Of a DNA stretch of 64,000 nt, positions 15,461 to 23,322 are shown one piece after another. This stretch comes from Methylobacterium hispanicum. GTDB lineage: Bacteria; Pseudomonadota; Alphaproteobacteria; Rhizobiales; Beijerinckiaceae. The stretch is taken from positions 1 through 64,000 of the forward strand of contig NZ_BPQO01000021.1 in the NCBI RefSeq assembly GCF_022179285.1. Direction: 5' to 3'. The position numbers and the translations under genes were made by a program. Positions within the stretch are counted from its first letter, which is position 1. The number at the start of each line of letters is the position of its first letter. Under the pieces are notes generated by a model. That model saw only the letters and a program-made list of their open reading frames with translations, made no database searches and was not told the origin of the DNA.

Positions 15461-16084
15461 TCAGGCGCGGCCGGCAGTCGGCGCGGTGCCGAGCCAGGCG
15501 CCGGGCAGGCGCATGACGGTCCGGTAGAAGCGCCCGCCCGTCTGGCCGGTCGCCCGCGTGTCGCCGATGATCGCCACCACGGGCACGCAGTCAGACAGGG
15601 CCTGAAGCCGCTCGACCTCGGCGGCGTCGAGGATCAGCGCGGCGAGGTCGATCAGTTGGCGCTGATGCTCAAGCGACGGACGCGCATCTGGCGTTGCCAC
15701 GGTGGCGCGGCTGATGCGCCTCGCCGTGGCTGCCGCCCGCGCCGCACGGGGTCCGGGGCTCAAGGCTGCGTGAGCCGCGACGACGTCCCGGATCCAGACC
15801 TGAGCGGCGGCGTGCCCGCGGCGCGGGTGCGCGTCGGCAAACACGACGAGCGCCTCGCCCGAGACCACGGTATCCGCGATCGACCCGCCCTGAACTCGGC
15901 CACCAGCCGGCATGGCCGTGGGGTTGGTTAGCAGGCCATCGCAGCAGTGCGCGATGCTGTGGAGTGCCGGCGAGTAGGCGCGGAGGCCATGCTGGCCGAC
16001 TCGGCGGGCCAGTTCGTCGGCGACGGCCCGGCCGCCGGTCGGCTCGACCTGATGCCGTAAGAGGAGCGAGAGGGCGTGCATCAC
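15461..16084 (-). CDS. Unknown protein between the HTH and primase genes
   Basis: The product is 207 residues, alanine- and arginine-rich, with a histidine-containing helix near the N-terminus (SPALHSIAHCC) and a hydrophobic strand further on (VVAIIGDTR). No domain is recognised. It starts 7 bases after the stop of the AlpA-like gene, with GGTGG just before the ATG, so it belongs to the same leftward transcript. A 150-base gap with a GC-rich inverted repeat separates it from the primase gene. Confidence 0.5.
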   Translation of the reverse strand: MMHALSLLLRHQVEPTGGRAVADELARRVGQHGLRAYSPALHSIAHCCDGLLTNPTAMPAGGRVQGGSIADTVVSGEALVVFADAHPRRGHAAAQVWIRDVVAAHAALSPGPRAARAAATARRISRATVATPDARPSLEHQRQLIDLAALILDAAEVERLQALSDCVPVVAIIGDTRATGQTGGRFYRTVMRLPGAWLGTAPTAGRA

Positions 16085-16090
16085 GCCACC

Positions 16091-16342
16091 TCAGGCCGCG
16101 AGTTCGGACGTCGAGGTTACGCGGCGGCTCAGGCGCGAGGCCGCCCAGGCGTCGAGGTCAGCGTCGGCGTATAGCGGGATCCGCCCCGCCTTGTAGAAGG
16201 CCGGCCCCCCGCCGACGCAGGCGAGCTTGGCAAGCGTCTTCGGGCTGCAGGGGATGCCGTGTCGGTCGACGATGTACTGCGCCGCGGCAACGCGGCGCTT
16301 CTTGGGGCCGGTCTCGGCGGCGCGAGAGGGATCGTAGTTCAT
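16091..16342 (-). CDS. AlpA-like small helix-turn-helix protein
   Basis: The product is 83 residues: a short basic leader, an HTH (RVAAAQYIVDRHGIPCSPKT then LAKLACVGGGPAFYK) and a wing GRIPLYADADLDAW. This is the AlpA/excisionase-type layout common next to integrases of P4-like elements, where the protein controls integrase or replication genes. The ATG at 16342 has GAGG at a good distance; an upstream start at 16372 does not. The control region just upstream contains three TGTCTGA-type half-sites. Confidence 0.75.
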   Translation of the reverse strand: MNYDPSRAAETGPKKRRVAAAQYIVDRHGIPCSPKTLAKLACVGGGPAFYKAGRIPLYADADLDAWAASRLSRRVTSTSELAA

Positions 16343-16403
16343 GGATGCCTCGCGGTCGGTTAGCCCGGCCAATCGCCGGGGTCGCGAGGATCATTTCGGA
16401 AAC

Positions 16404-16453
16404 TGTCTGACGTGTATGCCGGATTGACCGACAACCGTCAGACACATCAGACA
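16404..16453. promoter_or_regulatory. Cluster of three TGTCTGA-type half-sites
   Basis: TGTCTGAC lies at 16404-16411, its inverse GTCAGACA at 16437-16444 and ATCAGACA at 16446-16453. The cluster sits between the integrase-linked gene and the AlpA-like gene and would control the leftward replication operon. The half-sites match those at 10474 and 11348. Confidence 0.6.
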
Positions 16454-16465
16454 GCCGGTGGGTCG

Positions 16466-17170
16466 TCAGCCGATCCGGCCGCCTGTGCCGTGTCGCTCGG
16501 GAAAGCTGCCGATGGCTTTCCTAACTATGCTTTGGAGGGTAGAGCGCGCAGGCGCCTGTTTGTAAAGGGTTGCTGAAAAATCCATTGCCTTCTCAACAAG
16601 GGCATTTTCCGATTTAAGGAACTTGTTGTTTGGTCCCGGTGTGCCGTGTTGCTTGATCAACGACAATATCTGATTGGTTATTTCTTTGTTCTGGTCGTAC
16701 ACCCGCTTGCGGCCCCCTCGTCGGACCCGCACGCCTGCTGCTGGAAATACTTTCTGCACGTCATGCGCGTTGATCTCGACGTTCAGCCAGCTTCGCTGCC
16801 CTGGCGCTTGTGGAGCAAGGAAGCACTCCCGCCCGGGAGCGGAAGGCTCGCTATCGAGCACGAGGTCTCGAGCTTTGATTGAGAGTAGCTGCCGCTCTTC
16901 GACTGATTCGTCGGATCTTTGCGGTAGACCGTCCGAGCGGACCCGCCCTGCGACAATTCTTTCAGACAGCTCGCGCCAAGCCAACCCGGGGCTAGCATCA
17001 CGTTTCAAGAGCGGCGCAGCGCAAACTATCAGCCAGATCGGTGTGCGCGCTGGTGCGTGTGCCCCGGGAGCTGCCCCTGCCTCGTCGACTAGTTGCTGGT
17101 CGCGTGTGAGCACCCACGCCAGCGCTTGAAGCAGCGTCCAGCGCTCGGCGACGTTTGCCCGGCGCCTCAC
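16466..17170 (-). CDS. Integrase-coupled unknown protein, AT-rich 3' half
   Basis: The product is 234 residues. The N-terminus (WTLLQALAWVLTRD) resembles uncharacterised proteins encoded next to integrases in alphaproteobacterial islands. The C-terminal third looks like a winged-helix-type segment (RRGGRKRVYDQNKEITNQIL) with a final STLQSIVRKAIG helix. The GTG start at 17170 overlaps the integrase stop by 4 bases (GTGA), so the two are translationally coupled. The part coding for the last 80 residues is clearly AT-richer than its surroundings, which points to a different origin. Function is unknown. Confidence 0.6.
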   Translation of the reverse strand: MRRRANVAERWTLLQALAWVLTRDQQLVDEAGAAPGAHAPARTPIWLIVCAAPLLKRDASPGLAWRELSERIVAGRVRSDGLPQRSDESVEERQLLSIKARDLVLDSEPSAPGRECFLAPQAPGQRSWLNVEINAHDVQKVFPAAGVRVRRGGRKRVYDQNKEITNQILSLIKQHGTPGPNNKFLKSENALVEKAMDFSATLYKQAPARSTLQSIVRKAIGSFPERHGTGGRIG

Positions 17171-18426
17171 GCCGCTACCTCACTCAGCACGGCCGCCGGG
17201 CGGCTCATCGCCTGCGCGATCGCTTCCGAGACCCGATCGGCTGCTGCGACCAACACGGTGTCGAGGTGATGCACGTACCGGCTCGTCATTGTGTTGCCGG
17301 CGTGACCGAGCATGGCGCCGATGGTGCTGTCGCTGAACCCCATGTCTCCTGCCATGCTGGCGAACGAGTGCCGGAGGGTGTGCGCGCTGACGCGTTGGAG
17401 CCCGGCGCGTTTGGCGTAGCGCTCGATCGCATCGGGCACACCACCAAACCCGCCCTCTCCGCGAGTCGTCGGGATGACAAAGACACCCGTGCTTCGCGGC
17501 TCGATCTGGCTCAAGAGCTGCGCGGCGGCGCGACCAAGGGGCCGTATCGAGCGGCCCTCCTTTGTGTCGTCCAGCCGAAGGCAAGATGCGGCTCGGTCTA
17601 CCTCGACCCATCGCAGGTTGGTGATCTCACGGAGGCGGCAGCCGGTCAGACACAGCATGCGAATCGCATCCGTGGATTGCCAGCTCTCCCCCTCGAGGTC
17701 AGCTTGCGTGAGCACCTGCCCGAGTGCGGCGAACTCGTCGGGCGAGAGGCGGCGGTCGCGCTTATTGTTCGCCGGTCGCTGGACACCCTGGACCGGGTTG
17801 GTCGAGATGACCCCTTCCCTGATGGCAAAGGTCATGATCCCGCCGAGCAGTCCCGCAGAGCGCGCGGCTGCGCCCGCTCCACCCCCGACCCGCACCATCC
17901 CCCGTGCCTTCGTCGGATAGCTCTTGGCTGTCTTGCCGGTCTGGACGTCCCGTATGAAGCGATGCACGTCCGCAGTGGTCAGATCCTGAACCAGCCGATT
18001 GCCGAGCAACGGCACGATGTGGTGTTCGATCCTTCCGCGGTCCGAAACCAGCGTCGTAGGCTTTTTCGGACGCCGTCCACGCCCGAGAATCAGGCCCGCT
18101 TTCGTTGCTGCCAGATAGTTGGCGCAGAGCTGCGCCATGGTTAGCGACTTGCGCCGGGTCGCCTTCTCCTCGGCCGGATCCTCACCCCTCGCTACCTGCC
18201 CAAGCAGCGACAACGCTTCCTTCCGAGCCTGCTCCGCGGTCACTGGCCCATGCAACCCAATCGTGACGCGGCGTGTCCGTCCGGCGCTGCGGTACTGGAC
18301 GAGGTAGCTGCGCCGGCCAGAGGCGAAGATGCGAACGCCGAAGCCAGGTAGCTCTTCGCACCACAGAAAATAGTCCTTGTCCTGCGGCTCCGCCGCCTCC
18401 ACAAACCGCTTGGTGATCCTAGCCAA
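17167..18426 (-). CDS. int: P4-type tyrosine integrase
   Basis: The product is 419 residues. Residues 1-90 form the DUF4102-type N-terminal DNA-binding domain (FLWCEELPGFGVRIF, RRVTIG). A core-binding domain follows, then the catalytic domain with R264 (TGCRLREI), H349 and R352 (HTLRHSF), H375 (MLGHAGN) and Y384 (SRYVH). All expected catalytic residues are present, so it should be active. It catalyses site-specific recombination between element and chromosome. The gene reads inward from the right boundary, the usual orientation for P4-like elements. Confidence 0.93.
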   Translation of the reverse strand: MARITKRFVEAAEPQDKDYFLWCEELPGFGVRIFASGRRSYLVQYRSAGRTRRVTIGLHGPVTAEQARKEALSLLGQVARGEDPAEEKATRRKSLTMAQLCANYLAATKAGLILGRGRRPKKPTTLVSDRGRIEHHIVPLLGNRLVQDLTTADVHRFIRDVQTGKTAKSYPTKARGMVRVGGGAGAAARSAGLLGGIMTFAIREGVISTNPVQGVQRPANNKRDRRLSPDEFAALGQVLTQADLEGESWQSTDAIRMLCLTGCRLREITNLRWVEVDRAASCLRLDDTKEGRSIRPLGRAAAQLLSQIEPRSTGVFVIPTTRGEGGFGGVPDAIERYAKRAGLQRVSAHTLRHSFASMAGDMGFSDSTIGAMLGHAGNTMTSRYVHHLDTVLVAAADRVSEAIAQAMSRPAAVLSEVAA

Positions 18427-18830
18427 TTTGCCCTCCCCGCCTCCGCGGAAGCACCACGGAAGCGGCTGTCGGCAAGCTCCGGAATAGGCCGGTAAGCCGA
18501 GGGCTCGTCGAGGTGTGACGAGAAAATAAGCGATCTGAGTGGGTTGGTAAACTCCGGTCGGCTACGGTAACAAGCTTCAAATTCGAGGGTCGGCCAGAAA
18601 AATGGCTTCCACTATCCCCTCGAACGCGACGGTGGCGACGCGGGTGACCATGCGCGAAGATCCTCAGGCCGGGAGGATAAGCCTAGGCTTGGGCGTGCCC
18701 GCTGACAATCTGGGGTGAAGCCCGGCGAGCCGGCTCAGGAACACGCCGCCCGCCGGTCCGTTCACTGGTTCCGGACCTGCGCGACCTGCGCGGGATCCGC
18801 GCTCGAACCGATACGCCAGGAGACGATCGC
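18427..18830. other. Right boundary region of the element, no gene seen
   Basis: This 400-base stretch separates the integrase start from the first host gene. It must hold the attachment junction if the integrase is at the element's end. I looked for the 3' part of a tRNA or tmRNA and found none that folds convincingly. The segment 18530-18620 is AT-richer than the host flank. No coding sequence is supported. Confidence 0.4.
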
Positions 18831-19091
18831 ATGCGCCCGCCCCTCATCCTCGCCGCTCTCGCCCTCTCGCTCGGCCTCGGCACCCTGGCGCATGCCGACC
18901 AGAAGCTGCCGCCCGACCAGCAGGCCAAGGTCGAGGCCATGCTGCGGCAGGAGGGATTCACCAAGTGGGACGAGATCGAGCTGGACGACGGCATGATCGA
19001 GGTGGACGACGCGATCGACGCCGCCGGCAAGAAGTTCGACCTCAAGCTCGATCCGCAGAGCCTGGCCATCGTCAAGCGCAAGGCCGAATGA
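18831..19091 (+). CDS. Secreted PepSY-like small protein
   Basis: The product is 86 residues with a clear signal peptide (MRPPLILAALALSLGLGTLA, cleavage after AHA). The mature part (EGFTKWDEIELDDGMIEVDD followed by AIDAAGKKFDLKLDP) matches small PepSY-domain proteins of Rhizobiales, periplasmic proteins thought to bind or inhibit proteases. The 5' neighbour is the mobile element; the gene is the first backbone gene on the right. Confidence 0.7.
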   Translation: MRPPLILAALALSLGLGTLAHADQKLPPDQQAKVEAMLRQEGFTKWDEIELDDGMIEVDDAIDAAGKKFDLKLDPQSLAIVKRKAE

Positions 19092-19099
19092 GACGGCCT

Positions 19100-19320
19100 C
19101 CTCCCTCTCCCCGCTTGCGGGGAGAGGCCTGTCTGCACCTTGTCGTGCAGACAGGAAGCGCAGGCGTAGCCGGAGCGGCGGTGAGGGGGCGGCTCCGGGG
19201 GAGGCTCCTCCGTAGAAGCCCCCTCACCTTCGGGTCGATCCCTTCGGGATCGATGCGCCGCCTCGCTTCAGCGACGACGAGGTCGCCGAAGCCCTCTCCC
19301 CGCGCGGCGGGGAGATGGGA
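19100..19320. repeat. Dispersed palindromic intergenic repeat, copy 1
   Basis: The element begins and ends with hairpins of the type CCCTCTCCCCGC / GCGGGGAGAGG and contains inner GGTGAGGGG and CCCCTCACC arms plus smaller hairpins. Related copies lie at 49119 and 53636. No coding sequence is seen. Confidence 0.55.
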
Positions 19321-19324
19321 TGCC

Positions 19325-19783
19325 CTACGGCACCCGCGCGAAGAAGCCGCCGGACACCGGCGCGTCCTCGTTCAGGGGGCGCAGGCCTTGCAGGCGGGTG
19401 GTCAACCCGCCCGCCCCGGTCGTCGCCTCGCGCGTCAGCGTGAACAGCGGCTCGCCCGGCTTGTGCACCGCCACGCCGAAGCGGTTCAGCGTCCGCCCGT
19501 CCGCGTAGCTGTGGAAGGCGACCGTCAGGCTGCGGGCGCCGGCTTCCGCCTTGCAGAGGATGCGCTCGTCGGTCTGGAAGCCCTGGGCCGTGAGCACGCA
19601 GCCGCCCCGCGCGCCGGCCGGGCCGATCGTGAGGTCGTAGGTGACGACGATGCCGGTGCCGCCCGCGGTCCGGCCGCCCTCCGCCTCCCAGCGATAGCGG
19701 CCCTGCCAGCCTTCCCCGCCTCCGGCGCCCAGCGCCGCGGTCGTGAGCAGCCCTGCCGCCAGCGCGGCACCCGTCATCCGCAT
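19325..19783 (-). CDS. Secreted DUF5991-like protein
   Basis: The product is 152 residues with an N-terminal signal peptide (MRMTGAALAAGLLTTAALGA). The mature part begins with WQGRYRWEAEGGRTAGG and has two cysteines (GGCVLTAQGFQTDERILC) that could form a disulfide, followed by FHSYADGRTLNRFGV and LFTLTREA strands. This layout resembles DUF5991 beta-barrel-like periplasmic proteins. Function is unknown. It is flanked by the repeat element and, on the other side, by the SRP RNA promoter region. Confidence 0.6.
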   Translation of the reverse strand: MRMTGAALAAGLLTTAALGAGGGEGWQGRYRWEAEGGRTAGGTGIVVTYDLTIGPAGARGGCVLTAQGFQTDERILCKAEAGARSLTVAFHSYADGRTLNRFGVAVHKPGEPLFTLTREATTGAGGLTTRLQGLRPLNEDAPVSGGFFARVP

Positions 19784-19901
19784 CGCCGTCCCCTCCCCGA
19801 CCGTGTCCCCGGTGCAGCATGGCCGCGCCCGCGCGCGGGCTCAACCGCGGCCGCGCCGCGCGCCCGGCTTGCATCGTGCGGGCCGTCCGGCCATATAGGC
19901 G

Positions 19902-20003
19902 GCGGGGGGTTGGTGAGGGACGTATCACTCGCCAACCGGGTCAGGTCCGGAAGGAAGCAGCCCTAACGAGCCCGAGCGGGTCTTCGTCCAGCCTCCCACC
20001 CTT
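19902..20003 (+). ncRNA. ffs: Signal recognition particle RNA (4.5S type)
   Basis: The conserved core GTCAGGTCCGGAAGGAAGCA with the following GCCCTAACGAGCCC is the SRP RNA apical domain that binds Ffh. The outer arms (GGGGGTTGGTGAGG and CCAGCCTCCCACCC) pair to close a small bacterial-type hairpin RNA. A promoter with TTGCAT and CATATA separated by 17 bases lies directly upstream (about 19879-19907). Ends are estimated. It is followed at 80 bases by dnaX, a common arrangement. Confidence 0.9.
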
Positions 20004-20083
20004 TCTCCGATGCGCCGCGCATCGCGGACCGCTGCCACCCGCGCGGTCGGGAGCGGTCGCCCGGCGCCTCCCCAGATGGTCGC

Positions 20084-21949
20084 ATGGACGCGCGCACGGG
20101 CACCCCTGACGACGAGCCGGGGCTTCCCGGGTTTCCGGCCGCCCCCGCGGCCGCCGCGCCCTACCGGGTGCTCGCCCGCAAGTACCGCCCCCAGAACTTC
20201 GACGACTTGATCGGCCAGGGCGCCATGGTGCGCACGCTCGGCAACGCCTTCGCGGCCGGCCGCATCCCGCAGGCCTGGATGCTCACCGGCGTGCGCGGCG
20301 TCGGCAAGACCACCACGGCCCGCATCCTGGCCCGCGGCCTGAACTACCTGCGCGCGGGCGTGCCCGACACGGGGCCGACCGTGACGATGCCGGAGCTTGG
20401 GCAGCACTGCCAGGCCATCATGGAATCCCGGCACATGGACGTGCTGGAGATGGATGCCGCCTCGCATACCGGCATCGACGACGTGCGCGGCATCATCGAC
20501 GGCATCCGCTACGCGCCGGTCTCCGCCCGCTACAAGGTCTACATCGTGGACGAGGTCCACATGCTCTCGGAGAAGGCCTTCAACGCCTTCCTGAAGACCC
20601 TGGAGGAGCCGCCGCCCCACGCCAAGTTCGTCTTCGCGACGACCGAGATCCGCAAGGTCCCGGTCACGATCCTGTCGCGCTGCCAGCGCTTCGATCTGCG
20701 CCGGGTCGAGGCGGACGTGCTCTCCGCTCATCTCCGGAAGATCTGCGCCGCCGAGGGCGTCGCGGTCGAGGACGAGGCGCTGGCCGCCCTGGTGCGCGCG
20801 GCCGAGGGCTCGGTGCGCGACGCGCTCTCGCTGCTCGATCAGGCGATCGCCCACGGGGCCGGCACCGTCTCGGCCGCGAGCGTGCGCGACATGCTGGGGC
20901 TGGCCGACCGCGGCCGCATCGTCGATCTGTTCGAGGCGGCGATGCGCGGCGACGTGCCGGCTTCTTTCGCGGAGCTGCGCGGCCAGTACGATTCCGGCGC
21001 CGACCCCGCGGTGGTGCTCTCGGATCTGGCCGGCTTCACCCACCTCGTCACCCGCCTGAAGCTGGTGCCGGAGGCGGCCGCCGCCGACCCGACGCTGAGC
21101 GAGGTCGAGCGCACGCGCGGCGCGGCCTTCGCCGAGAGGCTCTCGGTGCGCGCGCTCTCGCGGGCGTGGCAGATCCTGCTCAAGGCCCTGCCCGAGGTGC
21201 AGGCTGCGCCCCGCCCCCTGGCGGCGGCCGAGATGGCGCTGGTGCGCCTCGCCTACGCGGCCGACCTGCCGACCCCCGACGAGGCGCTGCGCCAGCTGCG
21301 CGCGGAGGCGCTCGCCGCCGGCGGCGAGGCGCCGTCCGCGCGTCCGGCGCTGCCTCCCGCCCCCACCCTGAGTTCCGAGCCCCCGCCCCGCGCCGCGATG
21401 GGCGGCGGGGCCGCCCCGGCCCGCCAGCCGCTGGTACCGGCGCCGGAGCCGGCCCCGCCGCCCGTCGCGGCCGCGCCGCCCGTCCGCGCCGTCGAGGCGG
21501 CCGGCCCGCGGCTCGCCCGCTTCGAGGACGTGGTCGCGCTCGCCGGCGAGCGCCGCGACATCCTGCTGAAGGCGGCGCTGGAGCGCGACGTCCACCTCGT
21601 GCGCTTCGAGGCCGGCCGCATCGAGTTCCGCCTCGCCGAGGGCGGGCGCAAGACCCTCGCCACCGACCTCGCCCGCGCGATCGAGGCCTGGACCGGCCAG
21701 CGCTGGGTGGTCACGCTCGCCCGCGAGGAGGGCGCCTCCACCCTCGACCAGCAGAGCCGGGCCGCCGACGCCAGCCGCCGCGAGAGCGCCGCCGCGCACC
21801 CGCTCGTGCGCGAGGTGATGGCCCGTTTCCCCGGCGCCCAGATCGTCGACGTACGCGACCTCGCCCCCGAGGGGCCGGCGACCGCCGAGGCCGAGATCCT
21901 GGGCGAGGCCGACGCCGCCGAGGCGGAGGGCGCCGACGACGAGGCGTAG
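20084..21949 (+). CDS. dnaX: DNA polymerase III gamma/tau subunit
   Basis: The product is 621 residues. After a short alphaproteobacterial leader comes the AAA+ clamp-loader core: PYRVLARKYRPQNFDDLIGQ, Walker A GVRGVGKTT (69-77), Walker B VYIVDEVHML (D156, E157), sensor I FATTE and the SRCQRFDLRR arginine-finger region. Domain III and a proline/alanine-rich linker (about 400-470) precede the tau-specific C-terminal part. The Cys4 zinc module of enterobacterial DnaX is not present; only one cysteine remains in the segment (C109). It loads the sliding clamp and couples the replisome. Confidence 0.95.
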   Translation: MDARTGTPDDEPGLPGFPAAPAAAAPYRVLARKYRPQNFDDLIGQGAMVRTLGNAFAAGRIPQAWMLTGVRGVGKTTTARILARGLNYLRAGVPDTGPTVTMPELGQHCQAIMESRHMDVLEMDAASHTGIDDVRGIIDGIRYAPVSARYKVYIVDEVHMLSEKAFNAFLKTLEEPPPHAKFVFATTEIRKVPVTILSRCQRFDLRRVEADVLSAHLRKICAAEGVAVEDEALAALVRAAEGSVRDALSLLDQAIAHGAGTVSAASVRDMLGLADRGRIVDLFEAAMRGDVPASFAELRGQYDSGADPAVVLSDLAGFTHLVTRLKLVPEAAAADPTLSEVERTRGAAFAERLSVRALSRAWQILLKALPEVQAAPRPLAAAEMALVRLAYAADLPTPDEALRQLRAEALAAGGEAPSARPALPPAPTLSSEPPPRAAMGGGAAPARQPLVPAPEPAPPPVAAAPPVRAVEAAGPRLARFEDVVALAGERRDILLKAALERDVHLVRFEAGRIEFRLAEGGRKTLATDLARAIEAWTGQRWVVTLAREEGASTLDQQSRAADASRRESAAAHPLVREVMARFPGAQIVDVRDLAPEGPATAEAEILGEADAAEAEGADDEA

Positions 21950-22007
21950 CGCCGCGCGGGGCGGCGCCTTACATCCGAGCCATCATCAGCGAGACGGGAC
22001 GAGCCGC

Positions 22008-22331
22008 ATGCGCGACCTCATGGGCATCATGAAGCAGGCCCAGGCCATGCAGGAGAAGATGGCCAACCTGCAGACCGAACTCGACGGCGTCGAGGTCACG
22101 GGCGCCGCCGGGGGCGACGCCGTGCGGGTCACGATGACCGCCAAGGGCTTGGCCAAGGCGGTGCAGATCGACGCCGGCCTGATGGTCGCCGACGAGCGCG
22201 AGATCCTGGAGGACCTCGTGGTCGCCGCGATCAACGACGCCCGCGGCAAGGCCGAGCAGGTGGCGCAGGAGCGCATGGCCGAGCTGACCAAGGGCCTGCC
22301 CCTGCCGCCCGGCATGAAGCTGCCGTTCTAG
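22008..22331 (+). CDS. YbaB/EbfC nucleoid-associated protein
   Basis: The product is 107 residues with the full family pattern: N-terminal MKQAQAMQEKMANLQTELD helix, a VTGAAGGDAVRVTMTAKG strand region and the EILEDLVVAAINDA helix. It is a small dimeric DNA-binding protein that usually lies between dnaX and recR. Here dnaX is 58 bases upstream, but the next gene is lgt, so recR is not in its common place. Confidence 0.92.
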   Translation: MRDLMGIMKQAQAMQEKMANLQTELDGVEVTGAAGGDAVRVTMTAKGLAKAVQIDAGLMVADEREILEDLVVAAINDARGKAEQVAQERMAELTKGLPLPPGMKLPF

Positions 22332-22425
22332 GAGGCGGCGCGGCCACCCCACGGGGCCGTGGGTTGACGCTGCGCCGCCCGCGGGTCCACAGCCCGCGCT
22401 CCCGACACAGCCGGAAAGCGCGCCG

Positions 22426-23322
22426 ATGCCGCCGCTCCTCGCCCTGCCCTTCCCGGCGATCGACCCGGTCGCCCTCGCCATCGGGCCGATCACCATCAAG
22501 TGGTACGCGCTGGCCTACATCGCCGGGCTGATTGGCGGCTGGTACTACGCCCGCCGCCTCGTGATGGCCGATTCCCTCTGGGGCGTGGTGCGGCGCCCGA
22601 GCGTCGCCGACATCGACGACCTCGTGGTCTGGGTGGCGCTCGGCGTCGTGCTGGGCGGGCGCATCGGCTACGTGCTGTTCTACAACCTGCCGCTCTACCT
22701 CTCCGACCCTGTCGAGATCTTCGCGATCCGCAACGGCGGCATGTCGTTCCACGGCGGCTTCCTGGGCGCCATCCTGGCCTTCCTGCTCTTCGCCCGGGTG
22801 CGCAGGCTCAACGGCTACAACCTCCTCGACATCGGCGCCGTGGTGGTGCCGATCGGGCTGTTCTTCGGCCGCATCGCCAACTTCGTGAACGGCGAGCTCT
22901 GGGGCCGGGTCGCGCCGGACTTCCCCTACGCCGTCGTCTTCCCGAGCGGCGGGCCCCTGCCCCGGCACCCGAGTCAGCTCTACGAGGCGGCCACCGAGGG
23001 CCTGCTGCTCTTCATCGTGATGGCGCTCGCCGTCCGCCGCTTCGGCTTCCGCCGGCCGGGGCTTCTCGGCGGCCTCTTCGTGCTCGGCTACGCGCTCGCC
23101 CGCACGGCCTGCGAGTTCTTCCGCGAGCCCGACCGGCAGCTCGGCTTCCTGTTCGGCGACAATCTCGGGCCGCTCGGCGGCGGCATCACCATGGGGATGC
23201 TGCTCTGCGTGCCGATGGCGCTGGTCGGCCTCGCCTACATCGTGCTCGCCGCCCGCGGCTGGACCCGGCCGCGCCATCCCGTCGAGGCGCCCGCCGTCGC
23301 CGACCGGGCGGTGCAGGCGTGA
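22426..23322 (+). CDS. lgt: Prolipoprotein diacylglyceryl transferase
   Basis: The product is 298 residues with seven hydrophobic segments. It transfers diacylglycerol from phosphatidylglycerol to the lipobox cysteine of prolipoproteins in the inner membrane. Family motifs present are MSFHGGFLGA and the signature GLFFGRIANFVNGELWGR, plus RHPSQLYEA and the C-terminal EFFREPD. Its stop overlaps the next gene's GTG start (GTGA), so the two are coupled. Confidence 0.96.
   Translation: MPPLLALPFPAIDPVALAIGPITIKWYALAYIAGLIGGWYYARRLVMADSLWGVVRRPSVADIDDLVVWVALGVVLGGRIGYVLFYNLPLYLSDPVEIFAIRNGGMSFHGGFLGAILAFLLFARVRRLNGYNLLDIGAVVVPIGLFFGRIANFVNGELWGRVAPDFPYAVVFPSGGPLPRHPSQLYEAATEGLLLFIVMALAVRRFGFRRPGLLGGLFVLGYALARTACEFFREPDRQLGFLFGDNLGPLGGGITMGMLLCVPMALVGLAYIVLAARGWTRPRHPVEAPAVADRAVQA

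Larger units (their letters stand above)
1..18430. mobile_element. Integrated phage-related element, right end in window
   Basis: The segment holds a P4-type integrase at its right end, an AlpA-like HTH gene, a primase-helicase, a small-terminase-like gene, a tailspike and large virion-like proteins, plus cargo genes (dodecin, TIGR04255 cassette). Its left end lies outside the window. The right end is placed just beyond the integrase start because the next gene rightward is an ordinary secreted PepSY-like protein followed by housekeeping genes. No large terminase, portal, major capsid, protease, holin or endolysin gene is visible. It may be a phage satellite, or a prophage that lost or carries elsewhere its capsid module. 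I could not identify an attachment repeat. Confidence 0.85.

Noticed and set aside
18427..18830. tRNA or tmRNA fragment as attachment site
   Set aside because: TTCAAATTC near 18577 resembles a T loop but neither stem nor acceptor end fits.
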